Assembly: GCA_036488085.1 (NCBI GenBank)
Contig: DASXHZ010000073.1
Span: 1 to 48,446, forward strand
Origin: DASXHZ01 sp036488085
Lineage (GTDB): Bacteria; Acidobacteriota; Thermoanaerobaculia; Gp7-AA8
Direction: 5' to 3'
Length of the DNA: 48,446 nt
A model generated the notes under the pieces. It was not told where the DNA came from. It worked only from the letters and a program-made list of their open reading frames with translations, and ran no database searches. Made by a program: the position numbers and the translations under genes. Of this stretch, positions 16,869 to 24,415 are shown piece by piece (within the stretch, counting starts at the first letter, position 1; the number at the start of each line of letters is the position of its first letter).

Positions 16869-17158
16869 TGAACGCAAACGAGATCATCCGCCGGCCGCTG
16901 GTCACCGAAAAGAGCACCCTCCTTCGCGAGGCGGGCAACGTCATCGCGTTCGAAGTCTCGCCGAAGGCCAACAAGATCCAAGTCAAGCACGCGGTCGAAG
17001 AGCTCTTCAAAGTCAAAGTCGAAGAAGTGCGCCTCTTCAACGTGCGCGGAAAAGTCAAACGGATGGGACGTTACGAAGGCAAGCGCCGCGACTGGCGGAA
17101 AGCCTACGTGCGTCTCAAGGCAGGGGAAAAGGCGCCTGACTTCATTGAAGGCGTCTGA
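16868..17158 (+). CDS. rplW: 50S ribosomal protein L23
   Basis: 96 residues. Sits at the tunnel exit and provides the docking site for SRP and trigger factor. NEIIRRPLVTEKSTLLREAGNV is the conserved N-terminus and KRMGRYEGKRRDWRKAYVRL is the rRNA-binding loop. ATG at 16868 (overlapping the rplD stop as TGATG) chosen over the GTG three bases upstream. Normal length. Confidence 0.98.
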   Translation: MNANEIIRRPLVTEKSTLLREAGNVIAFEVSPKANKIQVKHAVEELFKVKVEEVRLFNVRGKVKRMGRYEGKRRDWRKAYVRLKAGEKAPDFIEGV

Positions 17159-17184
17159 GAACCAGGCGACAAACTGAGGAAACT

Positions 17185-18009
17185 ATGCCTGTAAAAAACT
17201 ATAAGCCGACCTCCCCCGGCATTCGCTTCCAGTCTCATCACACGTTCGATGAGCTGACGAAGACGAAGCCGGAAAAGTCGCTGACGAAGGGGAAGATGAA
17301 GACCGGCGGCCGTGCAAGCACGGGCCGCGTCAGCTCCCGCTTCATCGGCGGCGGTCACAAGCAGAAGTACCGCGACATCGACTTCAAGCGCGACAAGCAC
17401 GGGATTCCCGCCAAGGTCGCGGCCATTGAATACGATCCGAACCGCACCGCGCGCATCGCGCTGCTGCATTACGCCGACGGCGAGAAACGCTACATCCTCG
17501 CGCCGGACGGCCTCAATGTCGGCACCACGATCACGTCCGGTCCGGATGCCGACATTCTCGTCGGCAATGCCCTGCCTCTCGTGAAGATCCCTCTCGGCAC
17601 GACGGTGCACAACATCGAGCTGAAGGAAGGGAAGGGCGGCCAGATGGCTCGGAGCGCCGGTGCTTTTGCGCAGCTCATGGCGCGCGAGGGTGACTGGGCG
17701 ACGCTCCGTCTTCCCTCCGGCGAGATGCGCAAAGTCCACGTCCGTTGCTACGCGACGATCGGACAGGTCGGCAACCTCGAACACGAGAACGTCTCGATCG
17801 GCAAGGCGGGCCGCACGCGTCACCGCGGCAAGCGTCCCCACAACCGCGGCGTCTCGATGAACCCGGTCGACCATCCGTTGGGCGGCGGTGAAGGCAAGAC
17901 CTCCGGTGGCCGTCATCCGGTCAGCCCGTGGGGTCAGCCGACCAAGGGTTACAAGACCCGCCGCAACAAGACGACTGACAAGTTCATTGTCAAGCGGAGA
18001 ACCAAGTAA
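17185..18009 (+). CDS. rplB: 50S ribosomal protein L2
   Basis: 274 residues, normal length. Essential for subunit joining and peptidyl transfer. Contains RGVSMNPVDHPLGGGEGKT with the conserved histidine near the peptidyl-transferase centre (His229 in E. coli), and GQPTKGYKTRRNK. 26 bp after rplW with a GAGGAAAC ribosome-binding site. Its TAA shares the A with the rpsS ATG. Confidence 0.99.
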   Translation: MPVKNYKPTSPGIRFQSHHTFDELTKTKPEKSLTKGKMKTGGRASTGRVSSRFIGGGHKQKYRDIDFKRDKHGIPAKVAAIEYDPNRTARIALLHYADGEKRYILAPDGLNVGTTITSGPDADILVGNALPLVKIPLGTTVHNIELKEGKGGQMARSAGAFAQLMAREGDWATLRLPSGEMRKVHVRCYATIGQVGNLEHENVSIGKAGRTRHRGKRPHNRGVSMNPVDHPLGGGEGKTSGGRHPVSPWGQPTKGYKTRRNKTTDKFIVKRRTK

Positions 18010-18329
18010 TGGCGCGTTCACTCAAGAAGGGCCCGTTCATCGACGAGCACCTGCAGAAGAAAGTCGAAACCATGAATCGCGAGCGCGAAAAGAAGGTCAT
18101 CAAGACCTGGTCGCGCCGCTCCACCATCATTCCGGAGATGGTCGGCCATACCCTGGCCGTGCACAACGGGAGGAAGTTCGTCCCGGTGTACATCTCCGAG
18201 AACATGGTCGGTCACAAGCTCGGCGAGTTCGCGCTGACCCGTCTGTTCAAGGGTCACAGCGGCAAGAAGGTCGAGAAGACCGCGAAGCCTGCTGGTGCCC
18301 CGGCGGCTGCGGCAGCGCCGAAGGCATAA
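18009..18329 (+). CDS. rpsS: 30S ribosomal protein S19 with Ala-rich C-terminal tail
   Basis: 106 residues against a usual ~92. Core is MARSLKKGPFIDEHLQKKVE, RRSTIIPEMVGHTLAVHNGRKFVPVYI and GHKLGEFALTRLFKGHSGKK. The last ~20 residues are an extra tail rich in Ala, Lys and Pro (TAKPAGAPAAAAAPKA). S19 lies on the 30S head near S13 and the A-site finger, so the tail would project from the head. It overlaps rplB by one base; rplV follows after 13 bp. Compare the longer tail on L17. Confidence 0.98.
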   Translation: MARSLKKGPFIDEHLQKKVETMNREREKKVIKTWSRRSTIIPEMVGHTLAVHNGRKFVPVYISENMVGHKLGEFALTRLFKGHSGKKVEKTAKPAGAPAAAAAPKA

Positions 18330-18342
18330 GGCGGAGACGACG

Positions 18343-18735
18343 ATGGAAGCCACTGCGACACTCAAGTACCTGAAGACCTCCCCGCAGAAGGTCCGCCTCG
18401 TGGCCGACCTCGTGCGCGGCAAGAAGGTCGAGGAAGCGATCCAGATCCTCCGCTTCACGAAGAAGACTTCGGCGAAGGACCTCGAGAAGCTGCTTCGCTC
18501 GGCCATCGCCAACGCCGAGAACAAAGAGACGAACGTCGACGTCGACGATCTCGTCGTCTCGAAGATCTACGTCAACGAAGGCCCGCGCGAGAAGCGGGTG
18601 CAGCCGGCGCCGATGGGACGTGCCTACCGCATTCAGAAGCGGCAAGCGCACATCACCGTTCACGTGTCGGACGAAGTGAAAGCGGTCAACGAGCGTACGG
18701 GCGGCAAGGGCCGCGCGCGCGCTGCGAAGCGATAA
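18343..18735 (+). CDS. rplV: 50S ribosomal protein L22
   Basis: 130 residues. Lines the exit tunnel with its beta-hairpin and contacts all rRNA domains. MEATATLKYLKTSPQKVRLVADLVRGKKVEEAI is the conserved N-terminus, and the hairpin GPREKRVQPAPMGRAYRIQKR is intact with no insertion of the macrolide-resistance kind. ATG at 18343 chosen; the open frame upstream of it overlaps rpsS and has no family match. Ends in a basic tail. Confidence 0.98.
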   Translation: MEATATLKYLKTSPQKVRLVADLVRGKKVEEAIQILRFTKKTSAKDLEKLLRSAIANAENKETNVDVDDLVVSKIYVNEGPREKRVQPAPMGRAYRIQKRQAHITVHVSDEVKAVNERTGGKGRARAAKR

Positions 18736-18746
18736 CGGAGGCAATC

Positions 18747-19397
18747 TTGGGTCAGAAGGTCAATCCATACGGATTCCGGCTCGGTTTCAACAAGACGTGG
18801 CATTCCCGCTGGTTTGCCGGGAAGACTTACGCGGAAACGCTGCATCGCGATCTGAAGCTGCGCGAAGATCTCAAGAAGCGCCTCAGCCACGCCGGCGTGT
18901 CGGAAATCGACATCGAGCGCACGGCGAACAAGATGCGCATCAACATCTACACCTCGCGCCCGGGCATCATCATCGGACGCAAGGGTGCGGAAGTCGACAA
19001 GCTCCGCGACGAGCTCCAGAAGCTGGTCAACGGAGAGGTCTACATCAATATCCAGGAGATCCAGCGTCCCGAGCTCGACGCCCAGCTCGTGGCCGAGAAC
19101 ATCGCCACGCAGCTCGAGCGCCGCATCGCGTTCCGGCGCGCCATGAAGAAGGCGATGGAGTCGGCCTTCCGCTTCGGCGCGAAGGGGATCAAGGTCCGCG
19201 TGGCCGGCCGCCTGAACGGCGCCGAGATCGCGCGCAGTGAGTGGTATCAGGACGGGCGTCTGCCGCTGCACACGTTGAAGGCGGACATCGACTACGGTCT
19301 GGCCGAGGCCCGCACGACGTACGGCGCCATCGGCGTCAAGGTGTGGCTCTACAAAGGCGAAATGGCGAAAACGAAGTCGCGTCGGAGACCACAGTAA
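18747..19397 (+). CDS. rpsC: 30S ribosomal protein S3
   Basis: 216 residues. Forms the mRNA entry tunnel with S4 and S5 and has helicase activity. TTG start, supported by CGGAGG at 18736-18741 and the invariant MGQKVNPYGFRLG N-terminus. KH domain with IIIGRKGAEVDKLRDEL. C-terminal domain ends VWLYKGE. A little shorter than the E. coli protein (233) but complete. The 51-nt spacer after it carries a heptamer repeat. Confidence 0.98.
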   Translation: MGQKVNPYGFRLGFNKTWHSRWFAGKTYAETLHRDLKLREDLKKRLSHAGVSEIDIERTANKMRINIYTSRPGIIIGRKGAEVDKLRDELQKLVNGEVYINIQEIQRPELDAQLVAENIATQLERRIAFRRAMKKAMESAFRFGAKGIKVRVAGRLNGAEIARSEWYQDGRLPLHTLKADIDYGLAEARTTYGAIGVKVWLYKGEMAKTKSRRRPQ

Positions 19398-19404
19398 GAA
19401 TTGC

Positions 19405-19433
19405 TAAGAGCTTAGAGCTAAGAGCTTAGAGCT
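19405..19433. repeat. heptanucleotide tandem repeat (4 units) in the rpsC-rplP spacer
   Basis: The sequence alternates TAAGAGC and TTAGAGC twice (a 14-nt unit repeated perfectly), ending just before GGAG, the likely rplP ribosome-binding site. It is AT-rich compared with its neighbours and lies inside an otherwise compact ribosomal operon. Confidence 0.85.
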
Positions 19434-19448
19434 GGAGACAACGACATC

Positions 19449-19874
19449 ATGATGATGCCGAAGAAGGTCAAGTTCAGAAAACAGCAGCGCGGCCGCCGTC
19501 GCGGACTCGCCACCCGAGGCCAGAAGGTCTCGTTCGGCGACTTCGGGCTGCAGGCGCTCGAGGCGGGATGGGTGACGGCGCGCCAGATCGAGGCGGGTCG
19601 TATTGCCATGACCCGTCACATCAAGCGCGGCGGAAAGATCTGGATCCGGATCTTCCCCGACAAGCCGGTCACCAAGAAGCCGCTCGAAACGCGCATGGGC
19701 AAAGGCAAGGGAGCTCCGGAGGAGTGGGTGTGTGTGATCAAGCCAGCCCGCATCCTCTATGAGATGGAAGGCGTGCCGCGCGACATCGCCGAAGAGGCGC
19801 TTCGCCTGGCGGCCCACAAGCTCCCGATCAAGACGCGTTTCGTGACGCGCGAGCAGACGGAGACGGGTCAATGA
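19449..19874 (+). CDS. rplP: 50S ribosomal protein L16
   Basis: 141 residues. Binds near the A site and helps position tRNA. MPKKVKFRKQQRGRRRGLATRG and GRIAMTRHIKRGGKIWIRIFPDKPVTKKP, including the conserved arginine that is hydroxylated in some bacteria, are present. Three ATGs in a row (19449, 19452, 19455); the first is best placed for GGAG at 19434. Its stop overlaps the rpmC start (ATGA). Confidence 0.98.
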   Translation: MMMPKKVKFRKQQRGRRRGLATRGQKVSFGDFGLQALEAGWVTARQIEAGRIAMTRHIKRGGKIWIRIFPDKPVTKKPLETRMGKGKGAPEEWVCVIKPARILYEMEGVPRDIAEEALRLAAHKLPIKTRFVTREQTETGQ

Positions 19875-20062
19875 GAGCCAATGAACTTCGCGACAAATCG
19901 ATCGACGAGCTGAACACCCGCGAGCGCGAGCTCCGCGAACAGCTCTTCAAGCTGCGTTTCCAGCGCGCCACCGGGCGGATGGAAAACCCCATGAAGATCC
20001 GCGACGTGAGGCGCGAGATCGCGCGCATCAAGACGCTGCTCAATGAGCGCTCGCGCGCGTAA
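19871..20062 (+). CDS. rpmC: 50S ribosomal protein L29
   Basis: 63 residues forming two antiparallel helices. RANELRDKSIDELNTRERELREQLFKLRFQRATGRMEN is the family signature, and DVRREIARIKTLLNE is helix 2. Located at the tunnel exit next to L23. Overlaps rplP by four bases, so translation is probably coupled. Confidence 0.97.
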   Translation: MRANELRDKSIDELNTRERELREQLFKLRFQRATGRMENPMKIRDVRREIARIKTLLNERSRA

Positions 20063-20074
20063 CCGGAGAGTGTG

Positions 20075-20347
20075 ATGGCGACTGAAACCACAAACGAGAA
20101 AAAGACCAGCGAGCGGACCAAGATCGGCACCGTGGTCTCCAACAAGATGCAGAAGACCGTCGTGGTCGCGGTCGAGAACCTCGTCAAGCACGGGATGTAT
20201 CAGAAGTACATCAAGCGCACGAGCAAGTTCCTGGCGCATGCCGAGAACCCGCTGAACGTCGGCGACCGCGTCCTCATCGAGGAGACCCGTCCGCTTTCGA
20301 AGCGGAAACGCTGGAACGTTAAGGAAGTCCTGGAGAAGGCGAACTAG
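20075..20347 (+). CDS. rpsQ: 30S ribosomal protein S17
   Basis: 90 residues. OB-fold protein that binds 16S helices 7 and 11. TKIGTVVSNKMQKTVVVAVENLVKH and KFLAHAENPLNVGDRVLIEETRPLSKRKRW are diagnostic. ATG at 20075 is preferred to the GTG three bases upstream. The first ~14 residues (TETTNEKKTSER) are a short polar extension beyond the usual start. Confidence 0.97.
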   Translation: MATETTNEKKTSERTKIGTVVSNKMQKTVVVAVENLVKHGMYQKYIKRTSKFLAHAENPLNVGDRVLIEETRPLSKRKRWNVKEVLEKAN

Positions 20348-20349
20348 TC

Positions 20350-20721
20350 ATGATTCAGATGGGAACGATTCTGCAGGTCGCGGACAACACCGGCGCGAAG
20401 AAGATCGCCTGCATCAAGATGATCGGCGGCTCGACCGCCGGCCGTTACGCGCGCCTGGGCGACGTCATCACGGCGTCGGTCAAAGAGGCGTCGCCGGACG
20501 GCACCGTGAAGAAGGGTGCGGTCGTCAAGGCCGTCATCGTCCGCACCGTGAAAGAGAGCCGCCGTCGCGACGGCTCCTACATCAAGTTCGACGACAACGC
20601 GGCCGTTCTCATCAATGATGCGCGCGAGCCGGTCGGTACACGCGTCTTCGGTCCTGTCGCCCGCGAGCTCCGCGAGCGCAAGTTCATGAAGATCATCTCG
20701 CTCGCGCCGGAAGTGATCTGA
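20350..20721 (+). CDS. rplN: 50S ribosomal protein L14
   Basis: 123 residues. Forms intersubunit bridges and binds the silencing factor RsfS. Begins MIQMGTILQVADNTGAKK; KGAVVKAVIVRTVKESRRRDGSYIKFDDNAAVLI and GTRVFGPVARELRERKFMKIISLAPEVI are standard. Two bases after rpsQ. First gene of the spc part, with no separate promoter seen. Confidence 0.99.
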   Translation: MIQMGTILQVADNTGAKKIACIKMIGGSTAGRYARLGDVITASVKEASPDGTVKKGAVVKAVIVRTVKESRRRDGSYIKFDDNAAVLINDAREPVGTRVFGPVARELRERKFMKIISLAPEVI

Positions 20722-20730
20722 GGTTATCCA

Positions 20731-21102
20731 ATGGGAATGTACGGAAGAACATCGCATACGCATAAAGACGAAGCGCGGCCGAACAAGTCGCACGTGAAGA
20801 AGGGCGACACCGTCGTCGTTCTCACGGGCAAGGACCGCGGCAAACAGGGGAAGGTGTTGCGCGTCAGCGCCACGAGGGGCACCGCCGTCGTGGAGCGCGT
20901 CAACTTCTTCAAGAAGCACACGCGGCCGAACCCGCAGAAGAACATCCAGGGCGGCATCCTCGAGCGCGAGTCGCCGATCCAGATCAGCAAGCTGCAGGTC
21001 GTCTGCCCGAGCTGCCACGAGCCGGCCCGTACTGGCACGCATCGCGGCGCCGAGGGCTCGGCGCGGTTCTGTAAGAAGTGCAACGCAGAGATCGGAAAGT
21101 AA
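20731..21102 (+). CDS. rplX: 50S ribosomal protein L24 with zinc ribbon
   Basis: 123 residues. Assembly initiator at the tunnel exit. KOW core HVKKGDTVVVLTGKDRGKQGKV follows an N-terminal extension of ~20 residues. The ATG at 20731 is kept because GAGG lies at the right distance; an internal in-frame GTG at 20794 has none. C-terminal CPSC (92-95) and CKKC (114-117) form a complete zinc ribbon of the C+ type. Confidence 0.97.
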   Translation: MGMYGRTSHTHKDEARPNKSHVKKGDTVVVLTGKDRGKQGKVLRVSATRGTAVVERVNFFKKHTRPNPQKNIQGGILERESPIQISKLQVVCPSCHEPARTGTHRGAEGSARFCKKCNAEIGK

Positions 21103-21105
21103 GTC

Positions 21106-21648
21106 ATGGCCTCGAGACTCAAAGAGCTGTACAGCAAAGAAGTCCGGAAGAAGATCGCCGACGAGTTCAAGATCAAGAACCCGATGGCGCTTCCGAAGAT
21201 CGAGAAAGTCGTCATCAACATGGGCGTCGGCGAGGCGATTCAGAACGCCAAGCTCCTCGACACTGCGTCGGAGGAACTGTCGACTATCAGCGGCCAGAAG
21301 CCGGTGGTCACCCGCGCCAAGAAGTCCATCGCGTCGTTCAAGCTGCGCGAGGGACAGGCCATCGGCACGATGGTCACGCTGCGCGGGGAGAAGATGTACG
21401 AGTTCCTCGACCGCCTGATCAACATCGCGCTGCCGCGCGTCCGCGACTTCCGCGGCGTGCCGGCGAAGTCCTTCGACGGCCGCGGCAACTACACACTCGG
21501 AATCCGTGACCACCTGATCTTCCCCGAGATCGACGCCGGCAAGGTCGACAAGAGCAAGGGGATGAACATCACCATCGTGACCACGGCTCCCAACGACGAA
21601 CAGGCTCGCTTCCTTCTGCGCGAGCTCGGAATGCCGTTCGGCAAGTAA
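21106..21648 (+). CDS. rplE: 50S ribosomal protein L5
   Basis: 180 residues. Binds 5S rRNA and contacts P-site tRNA. MALPKIEKVVINMGVGEAIQN, GQKPVVTRAKKSIASFKLREG and FPEIDAGKVDKSKGMNITIVTTA are conserved blocks. Three bases after rplX. Normal length and start. Confidence 0.99.
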   Translation: MASRLKELYSKEVRKKIADEFKIKNPMALPKIEKVVINMGVGEAIQNAKLLDTASEELSTISGQKPVVTRAKKSIASFKLREGQAIGTMVTLRGEKMYEFLDRLINIALPRVRDFRGVPAKSFDGRGNYTLGIRDHLIFPEIDAGKVDKSKGMNITIVTTAPNDEQARFLLRELGMPFGK

Positions 21649-21665
21649 GCGAGAGGAAAGACTCA

Positions 21666-21851
21666 ATGGCCAAGACCTCAATGATTGTCAAAGCGGCGCG
21701 GAAACCGAAGTTCTCGTCGCGCAAAGTCAACCGCTGCAAAGTGTGCGGCCGTCCGCGCGGGTTTCTGCGCAAGTTTCAGTTGTGCCGCATCTGCTTCCGG
21801 CTGCTCTCGCTCGGCGGATATGTCCCCGGCGTGACCAAAGCGAGCTGGTAA
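21666..21851 (+). CDS. rpsN: 30S ribosomal protein S14, zinc-binding type
   Basis: 61 residues. Short C+ (type Z) form with C24-x2-C27 and C40-x2-C43 (NRCKVCGRPRGFLRKFQLCRIC), which assembles late in the 30S head. Ends GYVPGVTKASW as usual. 17 bp after rplE with GAGAGGAAAG upstream. A zinc-independent paralogue, if any, lies outside the window. Confidence 0.98.
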   Translation: MAKTSMIVKAARKPKFSSRKVNRCKVCGRPRGFLRKFQLCRICFRLLSLGGYVPGVTKASW

Positions 21852-21882
21852 GACCGGCAGAAAGACAACCAGGAGCATTCGA

Positions 21883-22281
21883 ATGTCTATGACCGATCCC
21901 ATCGCGGACATGCTTACGAGAATCCGCAACGGCATCACATCGCGCCACGAACGCATCGAGCTTCCCTCTTCGAAGCTCAAAATCGAGGTCGCGCGCATCC
22001 TCAAGAGCGAGGGTTTCATCAGCAATTACAAAGTGGTCGAGGAAGGGCCGCAGCCGACGCTGCGCGTCTATCTTCGCTACTCCAAGGACGGCGAGCCGGT
22101 CATTCACGGCATCGAGCGCATCTCGCGCCCGGGCCGCCGCGTCTACCGCGCCAAGGACGAGATTCCCAGCGTCCTCGGCGGGCTCGGTCTCGCCATCGTC
22201 TCCACTTCGCAGGGCGTTCTCTCCGGCTCCGATGCCGCGAAAAAGGGCGTCGGCGGCGAAGTGCTCTGTCAGGTCTGGTAA
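21883..22281 (+). CDS. rpsH: 30S ribosomal protein S8
   Basis: 132 residues. Binds 16S helix 21 and, in E. coli, represses the spc operon at rplE. TDPIADMLTRIRNGITSRHERIELPSSKLKIEVARIL and the C-terminal GEVLCQVW are diagnostic. Residues STSQGVLSGSDAAKKG form the rRNA-binding loop. I see no obvious mimic of its rRNA site in the short spacers here. Confidence 0.98.
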   Translation: MSMTDPIADMLTRIRNGITSRHERIELPSSKLKIEVARILKSEGFISNYKVVEEGPQPTLRVYLRYSKDGEPVIHGIERISRPGRRVYRAKDEIPSVLGGLGLAIVSTSQGVLSGSDAAKKGVGGEVLCQVW

Positions 22282-22291
22282 GGAGCTTCTC

Positions 22292-22834
22292 ATGTCGCGC
22301 ATTGGAAGAAAGCCGATCTCGCTGCCTACGGGCGTCGAAGTGAAGCAGGAAGGCAACGCCGTCACGGTCAAGGGACCGAAGGGGACGCTGTCCACCCCGC
22401 TCGTCCCCGGCATCGGCGTCTCTGTCGAGGACAACGTCGTCCAGTTCACCCGGCACAACGAGGAGAACAAGACACGCGCATTTCACGGTCTCATGCGCGC
22501 GCTCGTGGCGAACAACATCCGGGGCGTGAGCGAGGGCTTCAAGAAAGAGCTCGACATCATCGGCGTCGGTTACCGCGCCGAGGTGAAGGGACGCGAGGTC
22601 GTGTTCCAGCTCGGATACTCGCACCCGGTGAAGTTCCCGATCCCGCAGGGGATCGAGATCACCGTCGAAGCCAAGACCGGCCACGTCACCGTGACCGGCA
22701 ACGACAAGCAGCTCGTCGGGCAGGTCGCGGCCGAGATCCGTTCGCTCCGCGAGCCTGATCCGTACAAGGGCAAGGGCATCAAGTACACCGACGAAGTCAT
22801 TCGCCGGAAGGCCGGCAAGGCCGCAGGAAAGTAA
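22292..22834 (+). CDS. rplF: 50S ribosomal protein L6
   Basis: 180 residues made of two repeated domains near the sarcin-ricin loop. MSRIGRKPISLPTGVEV is the conserved start. It has the block GRRAE-like GVGYRAEVKGREVVFQLGYS and ends EPDPYKGKGIKYTDE with RRKAGKAAGK. The ATG at 22292 with AAGGAG upstream is preferred over the longer frame that overlaps rpsH. Confidence 0.98.
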   Translation: MSRIGRKPISLPTGVEVKQEGNAVTVKGPKGTLSTPLVPGIGVSVEDNVVQFTRHNEENKTRAFHGLMRALVANNIRGVSEGFKKELDIIGVGYRAEVKGREVVFQLGYSHPVKFPIPQGIEITVEAKTGHVTVTGNDKQLVGQVAAEIRSLREPDPYKGKGIKYTDEVIRRKAGKAAGK

Positions 22835-22838
22835 CGAC

Positions 22839-23198
22839 ATGGACCGCGCAAAAGAGAGAGTGGCATCCAGGGGGCGGATTCGCGAGCGCATCCGCCGCAA
22901 CCTCGCCGGCACGGAGAAGCGTCCGCGCATGGCGATCTTCAAGAGTCAGAAATACATCTACGTTCAGGTCATCGACGACGGGGCTGGCAAGACCATCGCC
23001 TCCGCTTCATCGAAGGACACGGACGCCGGCGTGAAGGGCGCCAATGCGGCGGCTGCGAAAGCGGTCGGCGCGTTGATCGCCAAGCGCGCCAAGGACAAGG
23101 GCATCACGCGCGTGGTCTTCGACCGCGGCGGATACCTCTATCACGGCAACGTAAAAGCGCTCGCCGACGCGGCGCGCGAAAACGGTTTGGAATTCTAG
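22839..23198 (+). CDS. rplR: 50S ribosomal protein L18
   Basis: 119 residues. Binds 5S rRNA together with L5. RRNLAGTEKRPRMAIFKSQKYIYVQVIDD is the family core, and FDRGGYLYHGNVKALADAARENGLEF is the conserved C-terminus. The basic N-terminus contacts 5S. Four bases after rplF. Confidence 0.98.
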   Translation: MDRAKERVASRGRIRERIRRNLAGTEKRPRMAIFKSQKYIYVQVIDDGAGKTIASASSKDTDAGVKGANAAAAKAVGALIAKRAKDKGITRVVFDRGGYLYHGNVKALADAARENGLEF

Positions 23199-23208
23199 GA
23201 GGCACCGA

Positions 23209-23760
23209 TTGCAGCGTCCAATGAACCGCCCAGGACAGGGCTCGCCCCGCGGTGAACGCCGCGATCGCGACGACAGAAGCGAGAGCGGGATGATCGACAA
23301 GGTCGTCCACATCAACCGTGTCACCAAGGTCGTCAAGGGCGGCAAGAACTTCAGCTTCAGCGCCCTCGTCGTCGTAGGTGACGGTGCGGGACGCGTCGGC
23401 TTCGGCTCCGGCAAGGCCAAGGAAGTTCCGGCCGCCATCAAGAAGGGCATCGAGATCGCCAAGAAGAACATGGTGAAGATCTCCATGAAGGGGACCACCA
23501 TCCCCCACGCCGTGGTCGGCCGCTACGGCGCCGGCAAGGTCCTTCTCAAGCCCGCCTCGGACGGTACCGGCGTCATCGCCGGCGGTCCGGTGCGTGCCAT
23601 TCTCGAGTCGGCCGGGATCCAGAACATCCTGACCAAGTCGCTCGGCACCGCCAATCCGCACAACGTCGTCAAGGCGACGTTCGAAGCGCTCAAGCAGCTT
23701 CACAACGAAGAGCAGTACAAGGCTCTTCGCCGCGTCGAAGAAGCAGAGGGTGAAGCATGA
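23209..23760 (+). CDS. rpsE: 30S ribosomal protein S5
   Basis: 183 residues. Shapes decoding fidelity and the mRNA entry site. TTG start chosen because AGGAGG (23197-23202) lies six bases upstream; the next in-frame ATG (23221) is too far away. The first ~25 residues are a polar, Arg-rich extension. VVHINRVTKVVKGGKNFSFSALVVVGDG is the dsRBD-like core, and the spectinomycin-site loop is wild type in appearance. Overlaps rpmD by four bases. Confidence 0.98.
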   Translation: MQRPMNRPGQGSPRGERRDRDDRSESGMIDKVVHINRVTKVVKGGKNFSFSALVVVGDGAGRVGFGSGKAKEVPAAIKKGIEIAKKNMVKISMKGTTIPHAVVGRYGAGKVLLKPASDGTGVIAGGPVRAILESAGIQNILTKSLGTANPHNVVKATFEALKQLHNEEQYKALRRVEEAEGEA

Positions 23761-23963
23761 GCGCGGCCAAGGCGAAGCAGTCCGACGTCAAGACCATTCT
23801 GATCCGCCAGGTCCGCAGCGGCATCGGTTTCCCGATCGAGGTCCGCGAGACCCTCAAAGCTCTCGGCCTCGGGAAGATGCATCGTGTGGCGGAGCGGAAA
23901 GACACCAAGGAAGTTCGCGGCATGATCGCGAAGATTCCGCACCTCGTCGAAGTGGTGGAGTAA
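23757..23963 (+). CDS. rpmD: 50S ribosomal protein L30
   Basis: 68 residues. KTILIRQVRSGIGFPIEVRETLKALGLGKMHRVAERKDTKEVRGMIAKIPHLVEV matches the ferredoxin-like L30 fold, with a nine-residue polar start before it. Not universal in bacteria, but present here in its normal spc place. ATG overlaps the rpsE stop. Confidence 0.97.
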   Translation: MSAAKAKQSDVKTILIRQVRSGIGFPIEVRETLKALGLGKMHRVAERKDTKEVRGMIAKIPHLVEVVE

Positions 23964-23967
23964 ACCA

Positions 23968-24414
23968 ATGGAACTGAGCAAACTCAAACCGAAAAAAGGC
24001 GCGCGTCATGCGAAGAAGCGCGTCGGCCGCGGACCGGGTTCCGGACACGGCAAGACCGCGGGCCGCGGCGAGAAGGGGCAGAAGTCCCGCTCCGGCTTCT
24101 CGCGCGCACTCGGCTTCGAAGGCGGCCAGATGCCGCTGCATCGCCGGCTGCCGAAGCGCGGCTTCACGAACATCTTCAAGAAAGAGCACGCCGTCGTGAA
24201 CGTCTCCGACCTCGAGCGTTTCGACAACGGCATGACCGTCGATGAGGCAGCCCTTCGCAAGGCCGGTCTCATCAAGGGTCAGACGCCGCACGGCATCAAG
24301 GTGCTCGGGGACGGCGAGCTCTCCAAGAAGCTGACCGTCCAGGCGGCGAAGTTCTCCGCCAGCGCGCGCAAACAGATCGAAGCGGCAGGCGGTTCCTGCC
24401 AGGAGATCGCTTAA
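23968..24414 (+). CDS. rplO: 50S ribosomal protein L15
   Basis: 148 residues. Gly/Arg-rich N-terminus (KKRVGRGPGSGHGKTAGRGEKGQKSRSG) threads into 23S rRNA, followed by EGGQMPLHRRLPKRGFTN and a globular C-terminus. Four bases after rpmD. Its stop is one base before the secY TTG. Confidence 0.98.
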   Translation: MELSKLKPKKGARHAKKRVGRGPGSGHGKTAGRGEKGQKSRSGFSRALGFEGGQMPLHRRLPKRGFTNIFKKEHAVVNVSDLERFDNGMTVDEAALRKAGLIKGQTPHGIKVLGDGELSKKLTVQAAKFSASARKQIEAAGGSCQEIA

Positions 24415-24415
24415 C

